In this document: one piece after another, positions 1-8,895 of the stretch
Layout of the letters: each line of letters begins with the position of its first letter
Position numbering within the stretch: the first letter of the stretch is position 1
Assembly (NCBI RefSeq): GCF_019049255.1
Contig: NZ_JAGMUJ010000030.1
Span: 186,001-250,000 of the forward strand
Origin: Streptomyces sp. AC558_RSS880
GTDB taxonomy: Bacteria > Actinomycetota > Actinomycetes > Streptomycetales > Streptomycetaceae
Direction: 5' to 3'
Length of the DNA stretch: 64,000 nt
Notes under the pieces: generated by a model
What the model was told of the DNA's origin: nothing
The model's database searches: none
Seen by the model: the letters and a program-made list of their open reading frames with translations, nothing else
Position numbers and translations under genes: made by a program

Positions 1-129
1 GGCCTGAAGGCAGGGCACGCCGTGGTGTGCATGCTGCTCGGCTTCTACCTCGCCTCGTCGACGATCGCCCCGACCATCAGCGAGCTGACGACGAACATCG
101 CGGGGATGATCGGCAGCATCAACTTCTGA
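1..129 (+). CDS. C-terminal end of a small membrane protein (partial)
   Basis: The frame is open from the first base and ends in TGA at 127-129, giving the last 42 residues of a protein whose start lies outside the window. The visible part carries one hydrophobic stretch (residues about 8-20 of the fragment) followed by a polar, Thr/Ile-rich tail. It resembles the short single-helix proteins annotated as hypothetical in Streptomyces. The codons look like coding sequence of this genome, but no function can be assigned. No overlapping alternative reading is convincing. Confidence 0.55.
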   Translation, partial: GLKAGHAVVCMLLGFYLASSTIAPTISELTTNIAGMIGSINF

Positions 130-352
130 GCGGCTGCTTCGTCTTCCGGCCGGGCCCCGAGGCACGTCCCGGGACCCAGCCGGAGTCCACGTCCCGTCCG
201 TCCTCCCCTCCGGCTTCCCCGCATCGGGCTCCGTAAGCTTCGGACCGGCGCCGCCCGAGGGGGGCGCGTGTCCGCTCCGTCCTGCCCTCCGTCGCGGCCG
301 GACGCCGTGACACCGCCGGCCCGGAGGGGCGGGCCGCGGGGAGGGGGAGGCA

Positions 353-3300
353 GTGGGGGAGTGGCGCGTCGGGGACGTCGTGGACGGGCGGTACGAGGTC
401 ACCCGGGTGCACGGGCAGGGGGCCATGGGGCTCGTCCACCGGGTGCGTCACCTGGGGTGGGACATCGACCTCGCCGTGAAGAGCCCGCGGCCGGACGTGT
501 ACCGGGACGCGGACAAGCGGGCGCGGTTCGTCGCCGAGGCCGAGGAGTGGGTGTCGCTGGGCCTGCATCCGAACGTCTGCGCCTGCTACTACGTCCGCAC
601 GCTGGACGGGGTGCCGAGGGTGTTCGCCGAGTACGTGTCCGGCGGCAGCCTGCGGGACCGGATCGCCGACCGGAGCCTGTACGAGGGGGCGCCGCGCGAG
701 GCGCTGGCCCGTGTCCTCGATCTGGCCGTGCAGTGCGCGCGGGGCCTGGAGCACGCGCACCGCAGGGGCCTGGTGCACCAGGACGTCAAACCGGCGAACA
801 TCCTCGTCGGGGACGGTGTCGCGAAGGTGACGGACTTCGGGCTGGCGCGGTCGTGGCGCGGCGGGCGGCGGACCACCGGTCGGGGCGCCGACCCTGGCGT
901 GCCCGTGGCGCGGGTGGCGGAGGAGAGCGAGGGGGAACGGCCGACGGGGGAGGCCGGGACCGGCGGGGTGCCCCCCGCGAGCGTGCTCGTCACCCGTCTC
1001 GGCATGACACCGGCCTACGCGTCCCCCGAGCAGTTCCTGGGGCATCGGGTCGGGCCGGGCAGCGACCTCTACAGCTTCGCCGTGTCCGTCCTGGAGATGT
1101 TCGTCGGTGACGTCACGTGGTTCGCGGGCCCGGTCGCCGGGGAGACCCTGGCCGACCTGCGGGTGTCGGGCGGATGCGTACTCCGACCACCGGAGGACGT
1201 CGCGGCGTTGCTCGCCCGGTGCCTGGCGGTGGACCCGGCCGACCGGCCCGGTTCGGCGGCCGAGGTCGCCGCCGGGCTGGTGGCGTCGTACGAGCGGCTG
1301 ACCGGCCGTCCGTACCCCCGCCCCGTGCCGGTCCCGGCCGAGCTGCGCGCCGACGAACTGAGCAACCGCGCCCTGTCGTTGCTCGACCTCGGACGCCCGG
1401 CCGAGGCGGAGGAGGCGTTCGGGCGGGCGACGGCCGCCGACCCGCACCATCCGGCCGCCCACTACAACGCCGGTCTGCTGCGCTGGCGACGGGGCGAGAT
1501 CACCGACGAGCACCTGGTCGCCACCCTGGAGGCCGCCTGGACCGCCGCTGCCTCCGTCGCCGCGAACGCCGCGAGCGCCGTGCCCGCCGCCGTCGTCGTC
1601 GGCCGCCTGCTGACCCAGGTCCACCTGGAACGCGGCGATCTGCCCGCCGCCCGCGCGCTGCTGGAGCAGCGGCCCGACGACCCGGACGCGGCCGACGCGC
1701 TCCGGGCGATCGAGTCGGGACACGTGGTGGACGCGCGCTGCGTCGAGGTGACACCGGTGCCCTGGCAGTCGTACCCGCGCGAGCGGATGACCGACCGGGA
1801 CCACGTCGCGAAGGAGATCCGGATCCGGTTCGGTCCACGGGCGGGAACCGTGCTGACCGGGAGCTGGGACGGCACCGTGCGGCTGTGGTCCGCACCGGAC
1901 GGCGCGTGCCTGCGCGTCGTCCGGGCCCACGGGAAGCCGGTGAGGGCGGTGGACGTGAGCCGCGACGGGCGGACCGCCGTGTCCGTCGGCGTGGACCGCG
2001 ACGTCCGGTTCTGGGACCTGACCGACGGACGGTGCCTGTACGCGGCCGATTTCCCCCCGCCCGCGGAGGGCGGGTTCACGGTGGCGCCGGTGCGGCTGAC
2101 CCCGGCCGGGCGGGCGGTCCTGTTCGGGACGAACCAGGGGACGGTCATCGGGGTCACCCTCGGCGGCGGCACGCTGCGGTCCGTCAACCGGTCGGGCCGG
2201 GCCGACGAACCGGTGCACGCGCTCGAGGTCGCCCCGGACGGCCGCTGGGCGCTGGCCGGCGGCACCGGCGGCACACTCCAGCTCGTCTCCCTGACCGACG
2301 CCTCCGTACGCCTCCTGCACGGCGGCGACTCCTCGTTCGTGTGGACGGTGTGCTTCGCCGCGGACGGCCGCCGCGCGCTGAGCGGGCACGGCACCGGCAC
2401 GATCCACCTGTGGGACGTGGACTCGGGCCGGCTGCTGCGCACGCTCCACGGGCCCCGGCGCTCCGTCCGGTCGCTGGCGATGAGCGCGGACGGCCGCTTC
2501 GCGCTGTCCGGCTGGGACGACCACGCGGTGCGTCTGTGGGACCTGGACACGGGCCGGTGCCTGCGCACGTTCAAGGGGCACCGCGGTCCGGTGACCGCCG
2601 TGCGGTTCTCCCCCGACGCCCGGCACGGTCTGTCCGCCGCGCAGGACAACACGCTGCGGCGGTGGGCGCTGCCCGGCGGGTACACGGCACCTCCGCACCT
2701 CAGCCGTCCCCGTCCCCCGGTCGAACTGTCCGGCCTCGGCGAGCGGGTCGACGCCCTCGTCGCCGAGGCGGAACGGGCCCTGGCCGACGGCGACACGGCA
2801 CGCGCACTCGACCGGCTCACCCTCGCCCGTTCCGTCCCCGGCCACGAACGCGCCCCGCGTCTCCTCGCCCACTGGCGGCGGCTGGAGGACCGCACCACGC
2901 GCGTGGGCCTGCGCACGGGCTGGCCGGCCCACGAACTCGCCGGCCACACCGGGTACATCACACGGATCGACCTCTCCGCGGACGGCCGGCTCGCCGCGTC
3001 CGCGAGCGGGGACCGCACCATCAGGCTGTGGGACCTCGCCGGCGCGCGGTGCGTCGGCGTGCTGGCGGGCCATGCGCACCTGGTGGAGGAGATCAGCCTC
3101 AGCCCCGACGGGAGCCGCCTGCTGTCGCTCGGCCGGGACCGGACCGCCCGCCTGTGGGACGTGGCCTCCGGGACGTGCCTGCGGGTGCTGGACCGGGAGG
3201 CCTACGGCTCGTCGGCCCGGCTGCTCCCCGACGGCCGCCGCGCGCTCATCGGCGGTACGGGCCGGAAGCTGCGGCTGTGGGACGTCGAGGACGACCGGCC

Positions 3301-3826
3301 GCTGCGCGCGTTCGACGGCCTGGAACTCTCCGTCAACGCGGTGTGGACCGCCGGGGACGGCCGGCTCGCCGTCACCGGGGGTGACGACAGGGCCGTCCGC
3401 CTGTGGGACCTCGACAGCGGCCGGTGCCTGCGCGTCATGACGGGCCACACCCGCGCCGTGACGTCGGTGTGGCTCAGCTCGGACGGCCGCCACGCCCTCT
3501 CGGGCGGCGACCACCGGGAACGCGCCCGGCGCCTCTGGGACACGACGACCGGAGACTGCCTGAGGACCTTCGACGGCTACTCCTCATCCGGCGCCCGCCT
3601 CACGGCGGACGGCCGCTTCGCGGTGTGCGACAGCCGGGGAGAGATCGAGGTGTGGAACGTCCGCACGGGGCGGTGCTCCCCCCTGCCCGACGCGAAGGGG
3701 GACGGCCCGCTGGTGGCCGTACCGACCCCCGACGGCCGTCACGTCGTCTGCGGAGACTCGGCCGGGACCGTGCGGGTGTGGGAGATCGACTGGGAACTGG
3801 CCGCCGACGACGGCCGGAGCGGGTGA
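353..3826 (+). CDS. Serine/threonine protein kinase with WD40 repeats
   Basis: Predicted 1157-residue signalling protein joining a Hanks-type kinase to a WD40 scaffold. The kinase (about residues 13-320) has a glycine loop GQGAMG at 21-26, the ATP lysine at 43 (AVK), a catalytic loop HQDVKPAN at 142-149 (Gln replaces the usual Arg of HRD) and DFG at 161-163. A long low-complexity insert follows DFG before the activation segment ending in ASPEQ. A short TPR-like region (about 335-410) comes next, then two sets of WD40 repeats (about 485-780 and 860-1150), separated by a helical linker. No transmembrane segment is visible, so it is probably cytoplasmic. GTG start preceded by a GGGGGAGG-type ribosome site. 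The HQD variant suggests a non-RD kinase; substrates cannot be inferred. Confidence 0.93.
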   Translation: MGEWRVGDVVDGRYEVTRVHGQGAMGLVHRVRHLGWDIDLAVKSPRPDVYRDADKRARFVAEAEEWVSLGLHPNVCACYYVRTLDGVPRVFAEYVSGGSLRDRIADRSLYEGAPREALARVLDLAVQCARGLEHAHRRGLVHQDVKPANILVGDGVAKVTDFGLARSWRGGRRTTGRGADPGVPVARVAEESEGERPTGEAGTGGVPPASVLVTRLGMTPAYASPEQFLGHRVGPGSDLYSFAVSVLEMFVGDVTWFAGPVAGETLADLRVSGGCVLRPPEDVAALLARCLAVDPADRPGSAAEVAAGLVASYERLTGRPYPRPVPVPAELRADELSNRALSLLDLGRPAEAEEAFGRATAADPHHPAAHYNAGLLRWRRGEITDEHLVATLEAAWTAAASVAANAASAVPAAVVVGRLLTQVHLERGDLPAARALLEQRPDDPDAADALRAIESGHVVDARCVEVTPVPWQSYPRERMTDRDHVAKEIRIRFGPRAGTVLTGSWDGTVRLWSAPDGACLRVVRAHGKPVRAVDVSRDGRTAVSVGVDRDVRFWDLTDGRCLYAADFPPPAEGGFTVAPVRLTPAGRAVLFGTNQGTVIGVTLGGGTLRSVNRSGRADEPVHALEVAPDGRWALAGGTGGTLQLVSLTDASVRLLHGGDSSFVWTVCFAADGRRALSGHGTGTIHLWDVDSGRLLRTLHGPRRSVRSLAMSADGRFALSGWDDHAVRLWDLDTGRCLRTFKGHRGPVTAVRFSPDARHGLSAAQDNTLRRWALPGGYTAPPHLSRPRPPVELSGLGERVDALVAEAERALADGDTARALDRLTLARSVPGHERAPRLLAHWRRLEDRTTRVGLRTGWPAHELAGHTGYITRIDLSADGRLAASASGDRTIRLWDLAGARCVGVLAGHAHLVEEISLSPDGSRLLSLGRDRTARLWDVASGTCLRVLDREAYGSSARLLPDGRRALIGGTGRKLRLWDVEDDRPLRAFDGLELSVNAVWTAGDGRLAVTGGDDRAVRLWDLDSGRCLRVMTGHTRAVTSVWLSSDGRHALSGGDHRERARRLWDTTTGDCLRTFDGYSSSGARLTADGRFAVCDSRGEIEVWNVRTGRCSPLPDAKGDGPLVAVPTPDGRHVVCGDSAGTVRVWEIDWELAADDGRSG

Positions 3827-3830
3827 GCCT

Positions 3831-3990
3831 GGCGGGTGGCGGGTGGCGGGTGGCGGGTGGCGGGTGGCGGGTGACGGTGTCGGCAGGCGGCAGGCGGCAG
3901 GCGATGTCGGCAGGCGGGAGGCGGCAGGCGGGTGACGGGTGACGGGAGGCGGGTGACGGGAGGTGGCAGACGGGAGACGGTGGACCGGCC
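3831..3990. repeat. G-rich heptamer array (GGCGGGT x6) and degenerate GGCAGGC/GGCGGGT tract
   Basis: Just after the kinase stop codon, GGCGGGT is repeated six times head to tail at 3831-3872. A decayed tract of related G-rich words (GGCAGGC, GGTGACG, GGAGGC) continues to about 3990. Runs of three G at 7-base spacing on the plus strand could fold as a G-quadruplex in the 3' end of the kinase transcript. The rest of the interval up to the amidase start (to 4116) shows no gene. The tract looks like replication-slippage sequence. Confidence 0.85.
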
Positions 3991-4116
3991 CCGGCTGTAT
4001 GGGCCGGGCGCGCCGACTCGTGCCCACTGACTCGTGCCCACCGCCCCCTCGCCTGTTACTCGCCGGTAAGGAATGATGGCGGGCACTCATCCACGCATGC
4101 AGGGGCGGAGTCGACG

Positions 4117-5526
4117 GTGACCACTTCCGAGGAACGGACCAGGGTGCACGCCTTCCAGGACGACGCCCTGGGCGACCACGACGCGGTCGGCCTCGCCCGG
4201 GCGATCCGCCGGGGCGAGGTGAGTGCCGCCGAGGCCGCCCGCGACGCGGCGGCCCGGGTCAGGGCCGTCGAGCCCCGGCTCAACGCGGTCCAGGTGCACC
4301 TCGACGTCCCGGCGCACGGCTCCGGTGGCCTCCTGGCCGGGGTGCCGACCTTCGTCAAGGACAACACCGACTACCAGGGGCTGCCGACGGGCCACGGCAG
4401 CGTCGCGTTCGCGCCCCGCGCCGCCCGGCGGCACGCCCCGTTCACCCGCCAGTTCCTGAGCACGGGCGTCACGGTGCTCGGCAAGACCCGGCTGCCCGAG
4501 TTCGGGTTCAGCCCCACCACGGAGTACGAGGAAGCCGAGCCCGTCCGCAACCCGTGGCACACGGACCACTCGGCGGGCGGCTCGTCCGGCGGCAGCGCGG
4601 CGCTCGTCGCCGCCGGAGCGGTGCCGATCGCGCACGCCAACGACGGCGGCGGCTCGATCCGCATCCCCGCCGCCTGCTGCGGCCTCGTCGGCCTGAAGCC
4701 CACCCGCGGCCGGATGGTGGCGAACGCGCAGGGCCGCCAACTGCCCATCGACCTCGTCACCGACGGCGTGGTCAGCCGCTCGGTACGCGACAGCGCGGCG
4801 TTCCTCGCGGCAGCGGAACGGCACTGGCGGAACCCGAAGCTCCCACCCGTCGGCCTCGTCGAGGGCCCCTCGGACCGACGCCTGCGCATCGGACTCCTGC
4901 TGGACTCCCCGAACGGCGTCCGCTCCGACGCGGACACCCGCGCGGCGGTGACGGAGACGGCCCGGCGCTTGGAGCGGCTCGGTCACACCGTGGAACCGGT
5001 GGAACTGTCCATCGACCCGCACTTCACGGACGACTTCCTCACCTACTGGGGCCTGCTGTCGTTCCTGATCGGCGTCACCGGCAGGACGTTGGGCGCGGAC
5101 TTCGACCGCCGTCGCATGGACGGGTTGAGCCGGGGCCTGCGCGAGACGTACGTGGGGAAGTGGAGGAACACGCCGGGTGTGCTGCGCAGGCTGAAGCGCA
5201 CGCGGGAGGCGTACGCGGCAGGCTTCCGGGGCCTCGACGTCATCCTCTCCCCGGTCCTCGCCCACACCACCCCACCGCTCGGCCACCTCAGCCCGACCGT
5301 CCCGTACGCCACACTGATCGAACGGCTCCTCGCCTACGTGGCGTTCACCCCGGTCAACAACGTCGTCGGGACCCCGGCGATCTCCGTACCGGCCGCGAGT
5401 GCGACGCCGGACGGTCTCCCGATCGGCGTCATGGTCTCCGGCCGCCCGGGAGCGGAACGCACGCTTCTGGAGCTGGCGTTCGCCCTGGAGGCGGACCAGC
5501 CGTTCCGGCGCCTTCGGGATGTCTGA
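4117..5526 (+). CDS. Amidase (amidase signature family)
   Basis: 469-residue serine hydrolase of the amidase-signature family, expected to hydrolyse a carboxamide to acid and ammonia. The catalytic triad is visible: Lys81 in FVKDN, cis-Ser156 in the GGSSGGS motif and nucleophile Ser180 in DGGGSIRIP. Length and order of motifs match family members. It is less likely to be GatA because the gene stands alone, with no gatB or gatC nearby. GTG start at 4117; the ribosome site is weak (GGGGCGGAG about 10 bases upstream). Substrate unknown. Confidence 0.93.
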   Translation: MTTSEERTRVHAFQDDALGDHDAVGLARAIRRGEVSAAEAARDAAARVRAVEPRLNAVQVHLDVPAHGSGGLLAGVPTFVKDNTDYQGLPTGHGSVAFAPRAARRHAPFTRQFLSTGVTVLGKTRLPEFGFSPTTEYEEAEPVRNPWHTDHSAGGSSGGSAALVAAGAVPIAHANDGGGSIRIPAACCGLVGLKPTRGRMVANAQGRQLPIDLVTDGVVSRSVRDSAAFLAAAERHWRNPKLPPVGLVEGPSDRRLRIGLLLDSPNGVRSDADTRAAVTETARRLERLGHTVEPVELSIDPHFTDDFLTYWGLLSFLIGVTGRTLGADFDRRRMDGLSRGLRETYVGKWRNTPGVLRRLKRTREAYAAGFRGLDVILSPVLAHTTPPLGHLSPTVPYATLIERLLAYVAFTPVNNVVGTPAISVPAASATPDGLPIGVMVSGRPGAERTLLELAFALEADQPFRRLRDV

Positions 5527-5548
5527 CGGGGATGCGGGGAGGGGGTGT

Positions 5549-5593
5549 CGAAAACCGTGAGCACTAAACCGGTTCAGTGTTCACGGTTTTTCG
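5549..5593. promoter_or_regulatory. Near-perfect 45-bp palindrome between amidase and ATP-binding protein genes
   Basis: The left arm CGAAAACCGTGAGCACT (5549-5565) is complementary to the right arm at 5576-5593, with one mismatch and one bulged T. The centre contains the palindrome AACCGGTT (5567-5574). It is AT-rich compared with its surroundings. It could be the amidase terminator (hairpin followed by a short T run) or an operator for the next gene, which starts 7 bases later. The sequence alone does not decide between them. Confidence 0.7.
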
Positions 5594-5599
5594 AGGGGT

Positions 5600-6094
5600 G
5601 TGGTGGGCGGGAGGGGGCGACGGATCAGCCCTCGACCGCATACGGCAGGAAGCCGGCCCGCGCGGCGGGGGCGAAGGCGAGCGCTGTCGTCCACCCCGCG
5701 CGGCGCCCGCCTCGCCCGCCTGCTCGCGGTGGACACGCGCCGGAGCTGGGGACTTCCGCACGAGCGGGCGAGCCACGTCGTCGCGGAACTGGCGGCCAAC
5801 GCGGCCAACGCGGCCACCCACGGCCGCCTCCCCGGCCGCAGCTTCCGGCTGACGCTCTACGTGGTCGGCGCCACGCTCCGCATCGAGGTGACCGACACGC
5901 GCGGTGACCGGATGCCCGCGCCGCACGTACCGGACGTGGCAGCCGAGTCGGGCCGGGGCCTGCTGCTCGTCGACGCGCCGGCGGACCGCTGGGGAGCGAC
6001 CGAGGGGCGGTTCCCGCGCAAGACCGTCTGGGCCGAACAGGGCTTTTCGCCACCGGAACCCGCACCTTCGCGCTCCGGTGCCGTCGGCGATTGA
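5600..6094 (+). CDS. ATP-binding regulatory protein (HATPase_c_2, anti-sigma-factor type)
   Basis: 164-residue protein whose middle and C-terminal parts match the Streptomyces family of small GHKL ATPases related to anti-sigma kinases. An N-box-like helix contains VAELAANAANAATHG, followed by a strand pair, a DTRGD motif standing in the G1 position and a GRGLLLVD segment. The first 35 residues are Arg-rich and not conserved-looking, so the true start may be internal; GTG at 5600 with GAGGGG upstream is used here. These proteins usually bind sigma or anti-anti-sigma partners or pair with HTH regulators. The next gene on the same strand, 226 bases on, encodes a winged-helix protein. Confidence 0.75.
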   Translation: MVGGRGRRISPRPHTAGSRPARRGRRRALSSTPRGARLARLLAVDTRRSWGLPHERASHVVAELAANAANAATHGRLPGRSFRLTLYVVGATLRIEVTDTRGDRMPAPHVPDVAAESGRGLLLVDAPADRWGATEGRFPRKTVWAEQGFSPPEPAPSRSGAVGD

Positions 6095-6140
6095 AAGACA
6101 AAGAATCCCGGGGGAAAGCACCCCACCAAACCCCACCCCT

Positions 6141-6170
6141 CCCGCCCGTGGTCGCACTCACTCGGGCGGG
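6141..6170. terminator. Possible hairpin terminator after the ATP-binding protein gene
   Basis: CCCGCCCG (6141-6148) pairs with CGGGCGGG (6163-6170) across a 14-base loop. There is no T run, so it is only a weak candidate. The rest of 6095-6320 has no gene that I can support. Confidence 0.35.
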
Positions 6171-6320
6171 TGAACATCCCCGGTTCGGCTGGATTTCCGG
6201 GCCGCCCAGGCCCGACGCTCAGCGCAACGCACCACCACGACCGCACACATGAGACGGCCCCCGCCGGGACTGGCATCCCACTGCGAGGGCCTGACCACCA
6301 AGGAAGCTGGAACCTTCCCG

Positions 6321-7424
6321 ATGGATACGCAAAACCCTAGCGTGCCCCCGCACGCCCAGGCCCACGATGCGGGCAACAAGCACCCGAACCGGGCCCACCG
6401 CACCACCGGCGGGCTCCAGCACGACAACACCCGCCACACCACCCGTTTCACGGTGATCGGCAACCACCTCGCCCAGCACCCGGAGCTCTCGCTCCTCGCC
6501 ATCGGGCTCGGCACGCACCTCCAGTCGCTGCCGAAGGGCGCCCCCGCCGACATCAAGACCCTCGCCGCCCGGTTCCCCGAGGGAGCCGCCCGGATCGCCG
6601 CCGCCCTGCGCGAACTGGAGGCCCACGGCTACCTGCGCCGCGAACGCGTCCGCACCTCCACCGGCCGCATCGTCACCCGCACGACCTCGTGCAACCAGCC
6701 GGCGGCGGCCCGCCACCCCACCGAAGCGCCCACCCGGGCTGCTGCCTGCGAAGAGCGCGCACCACGGCCGAAGCGTGAACAACGAGCACCCCGCAAGCCC
6801 CTCCCCGCGGTGCCGAGCCCCGCGTACGCCGCTCCCGAGCTCCTCCGGGCCGCCACCGACCTCCTCGCGGACCTCCACCGCCACGACTCCCGGCTGCTCC
6901 TCTCCACCGGCGACACGGCCCACCTGGCCCCCGGTGTCGCCGCCTGGCTGGAGCGGGACGTTGCCCCCGCCGCCGTACGCCGGGCCCTGACCGCCGACCT
7001 GCCGCCCGAGGGCGTACGCCGGCCCGCCGCCCTCCTGGCCCGCCGCCTCGCCGACCGGCTCCCGCCCCCGCCCCCGTTCCGCGCACCGGCCGCCGCCCCG
7101 CCGCCCGTCCGGCACCCCCTGCAGAACTGGGACGGCTGCGACCACGCCTTCCGCGCACCCCACCCCGGCCGCTGCCGCGCCTGCCGAACCGACCTCCAGG
7201 GGGTCGCCTGGCATGAACGTATCGCGTGGACGGACATAGAGGTGCCGGGCAGCTTCGATCTCCGCACCGGCACCGGCGCCGTCTTCACCGACATGCACTC
7301 GACCCCGGGCGGCCCCCGCTACGCGGTGCGCAAGAACTTCGTCCACGGCGAGGACGTCACGATCGGGGAGTGGACCATTTCCACAAGTGGTCTTCCGCGC
7401 TACCAGGACGACAGTGCCTCGTAG
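6321..7424 (+). CDS. Winged-helix DNA-binding protein
   Basis: 367 residues if it starts at the ATG at 6321, after GGAAGC/GGAACC; an in-frame start at 6249 would add a non-conserved-looking 24-residue extension. Residues about 40-125 form a helix-turn-helix/winged-helix region (ARFPEGAARIAAALRELEAHGYLRRER) of the kind seen in actinobacterial DNA-binding and plasmid-replication-like proteins. A second helical region and a Pro-rich linker follow, then Cys/His residues (CDHAF, CRACR) that could bind zinc. The last 70 residues look like a separate small domain unlike the usual family C-terminus. It lies just upstream of mshB on the same strand. Function unknown. Confidence 0.75.
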   Translation: MDTQNPSVPPHAQAHDAGNKHPNRAHRTTGGLQHDNTRHTTRFTVIGNHLAQHPELSLLAIGLGTHLQSLPKGAPADIKTLAARFPEGAARIAAALRELEAHGYLRRERVRTSTGRIVTRTTSCNQPAAARHPTEAPTRAAACEERAPRPKREQRAPRKPLPAVPSPAYAAPELLRAATDLLADLHRHDSRLLLSTGDTAHLAPGVAAWLERDVAPAAVRRALTADLPPEGVRRPAALLARRLADRLPPPPPFRAPAAAPPPVRHPLQNWDGCDHAFRAPHPGRCRACRTDLQGVAWHERIAWTDIEVPGSFDLRTGTGAVFTDMHSTPGGPRYAVRKNFVHGEDVTIGEWTISTSGLPRYQDDSAS

Positions 7425-7433
7425 GCTGGCCTT

Positions 7434-8291
7434 ATGACAGAACTGCCCGACCGGCGTCTGCTGCTGGTGCACGCCCACCCGGACGACGAGTCGATCAACA
7501 ACGGCGCGACCATGGCCCGGTACGCCGCCGAAGGTGCCCGTGTGACGCTGGTCACCTGCACGCTCGGTGAGCGGGGCGAGGTCATTCCGCCCGGACTGGC
7601 CCACCTGAGCGGGGCCGCCCTCGGCGGGCACCGGCTCGGGGAGCTGAAGGACGCGATGCGGGAGCTCGGGGTCGAGGACTTCCGGCTGCTCGGCGGGGCC
7701 GGGCGGTACTGCGACTCCGGGATGACGGGACTGCCCGACAACGACGACCCCGGCTGCTTCTGGCAGGCCGACGTCGAACAGGCCGCCGGGCTGCTCGCCG
7801 AGGTGATCCTCGAGGTGCGGCCGCAGGTTCTCGTCACGTACGACGACAACGGCGGCTACGGCCACCCCGACCACATCCAGGCCCACCGCGTCGCCATGCG
7901 CGCCGTGGAACTCGCCGCCGGGCAGGGCTGGGACATCCCCAAGGTCTACTGGAACCGCGTGCCCCGGTCCGTCGCCGAGGAGTCCTTCGCCCGCCTCGAC
8001 GGCGACCTGCCCGGGCTGCCCTTCGAGAAGGCGGCCGCCCTCGGCGACGTACCGGGTGTCGTCGACGACGAGCAGGTCACCACCGCGATCGACGGCACCG
8101 CGTACGCCGCCGCCAAGGCCGCCGCGATGCGGGCGCACGCCACCCAGATCACCGTGGCCGAACCGTACTTCGTGCTCTCCAACGAGCTCGCCCAGCCGCT
8201 CTTCACCACCGAGTACTACGAGTTGGTACGCGGCACACGTCCGGAGAAGCGGGAGAGCGACCTGTTCGCCGGGATCGAGGAGGCGTCGTGA
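7434..8291 (+). CDS. mshB: MshB: GlcNAc-inositol deacetylase of mycothiol synthesis
   Basis: 285-residue zinc deacetylase of the LmbE/PIG-L family. It removes acetate from 1-D-myo-inositol 2-acetamido-2-deoxy-glucopyranoside, the second committed step of mycothiol synthesis. The metal motif AHPDDE is at residues 12-17 and the second metal histidine is in [12 protein letters not shown]. Length agrees with MshB proteins rather than with the amidase Mca. ATG at 7434 lies only 6 bases after TAGGCT (7422-7427), so the message may be leaderless. The next gene overlaps its stop codon. Confidence 0.95.
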   Translation: MTELPDRRLLLVHAHPDDESINNGATMARYAAEGARVTLVTCTLGERGEVIPPGLAHLSGAALGGHRLGELKDAMRELGVEDFRLLGGAGRYCDSGMTGLPDNDDPGCFWQADVEQAAGLLAEVILEVRPQVLVTYDDNGGYGHPDHIQAHRVAMRAVELAAGQGWDIPKVYWNRVPRSVAEESFARLDGDLPGLPFEKAAALGDVPGVVDDEQVTTAIDGTAYAAAKAAAMRAHATQITVAEPYFVLSNELAQPLFTTEYYELVRGTRPEKRESDLFAGIEEAS

Positions 8292-8701
8292 GCGACCGGT
8301 CGTCCTCCGCGCTCGCCCAGCCGCTGCGACCGCCCTCCGCCGGACGGGCCGCCGCCTGCCTGGGACTGCTCCTGCTCGGCGCCGTGGTCGGTGCGGCCGG
8401 GGCGCTGGTGCAGCCCGCGTGGTTCCCCGGCGGTCTGCTGCTCGCCCTCGCCGGTGAGGCCGGGCTGGTCCTGGGGGCCACCCGCGTGCTCCGCAGCCGG
8501 GCCGGGGGCGTCTGGGCCGCCGGTGGCTGGATGCTCGCCGTCATCCTGCTCACCGCCAGCCGGCCGGAGGGCGACTTCCTGTTCGCCGCGGGCGGCGGCT
8601 CCTATCTCTTCCTCCTCGGCGGCATCGCCGTGGCTGTGATCTGTGCCACCCTCGCTCCCGGACGGCAACCGGACGGCCGTCCCGTCCGACTTGGCAAGTG
8701 A
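8288..8701 (+). CDS. Small integral membrane protein (DUF6113-like)
   Basis: 137 residues with four predicted membrane helices (about residues 19-38, 42-62, 75-95 and 103-120). Its GTG start overlaps the mshB stop in GTGA, which points to translational coupling. A small membrane protein directly after mshB is a recurring arrangement in Streptomyces and, to my memory, is classed as DUF6113. No catalytic motif is visible; a role linked to mycothiol is possible only by position. Confidence 0.8.
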   Translation: MSDRSSSALAQPLRPPSAGRAAACLGLLLLGAVVGAAGALVQPAWFPGGLLLALAGEAGLVLGATRVLRSRAGGVWAAGGWMLAVILLTASRPEGDFLFAAGGGSYLFLLGGIAVAVICATLAPGRQPDGRPVRLGK

Positions 8702-8895
8702 CGTACCACTTCGCCGTGTCATGGGCGTGCGGGTCCGGTGTGGGTTTCCCCGGCGGTACTGGGATGCGGGCCGGACATGGCCAGTAAGGTGGTGCGCGCC
8801 GCCGAGCCTCCCTCGAACCCTCGGCTTCGCCCGAGCTGGGAGGACTCCCACCGTGAGGTCGTGACGGGCGGCGGAGCCAACCGGGAGAACCTGCC

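Noticed and set aside
119..3514. 1131-codon open frame on the minus strand opposite the kinase gene
   Set aside because: It is a GC-rich shadow: Arg/Pro/Gly-rich with no domain, while the plus strand encodes clear kinase and WD40 motifs.
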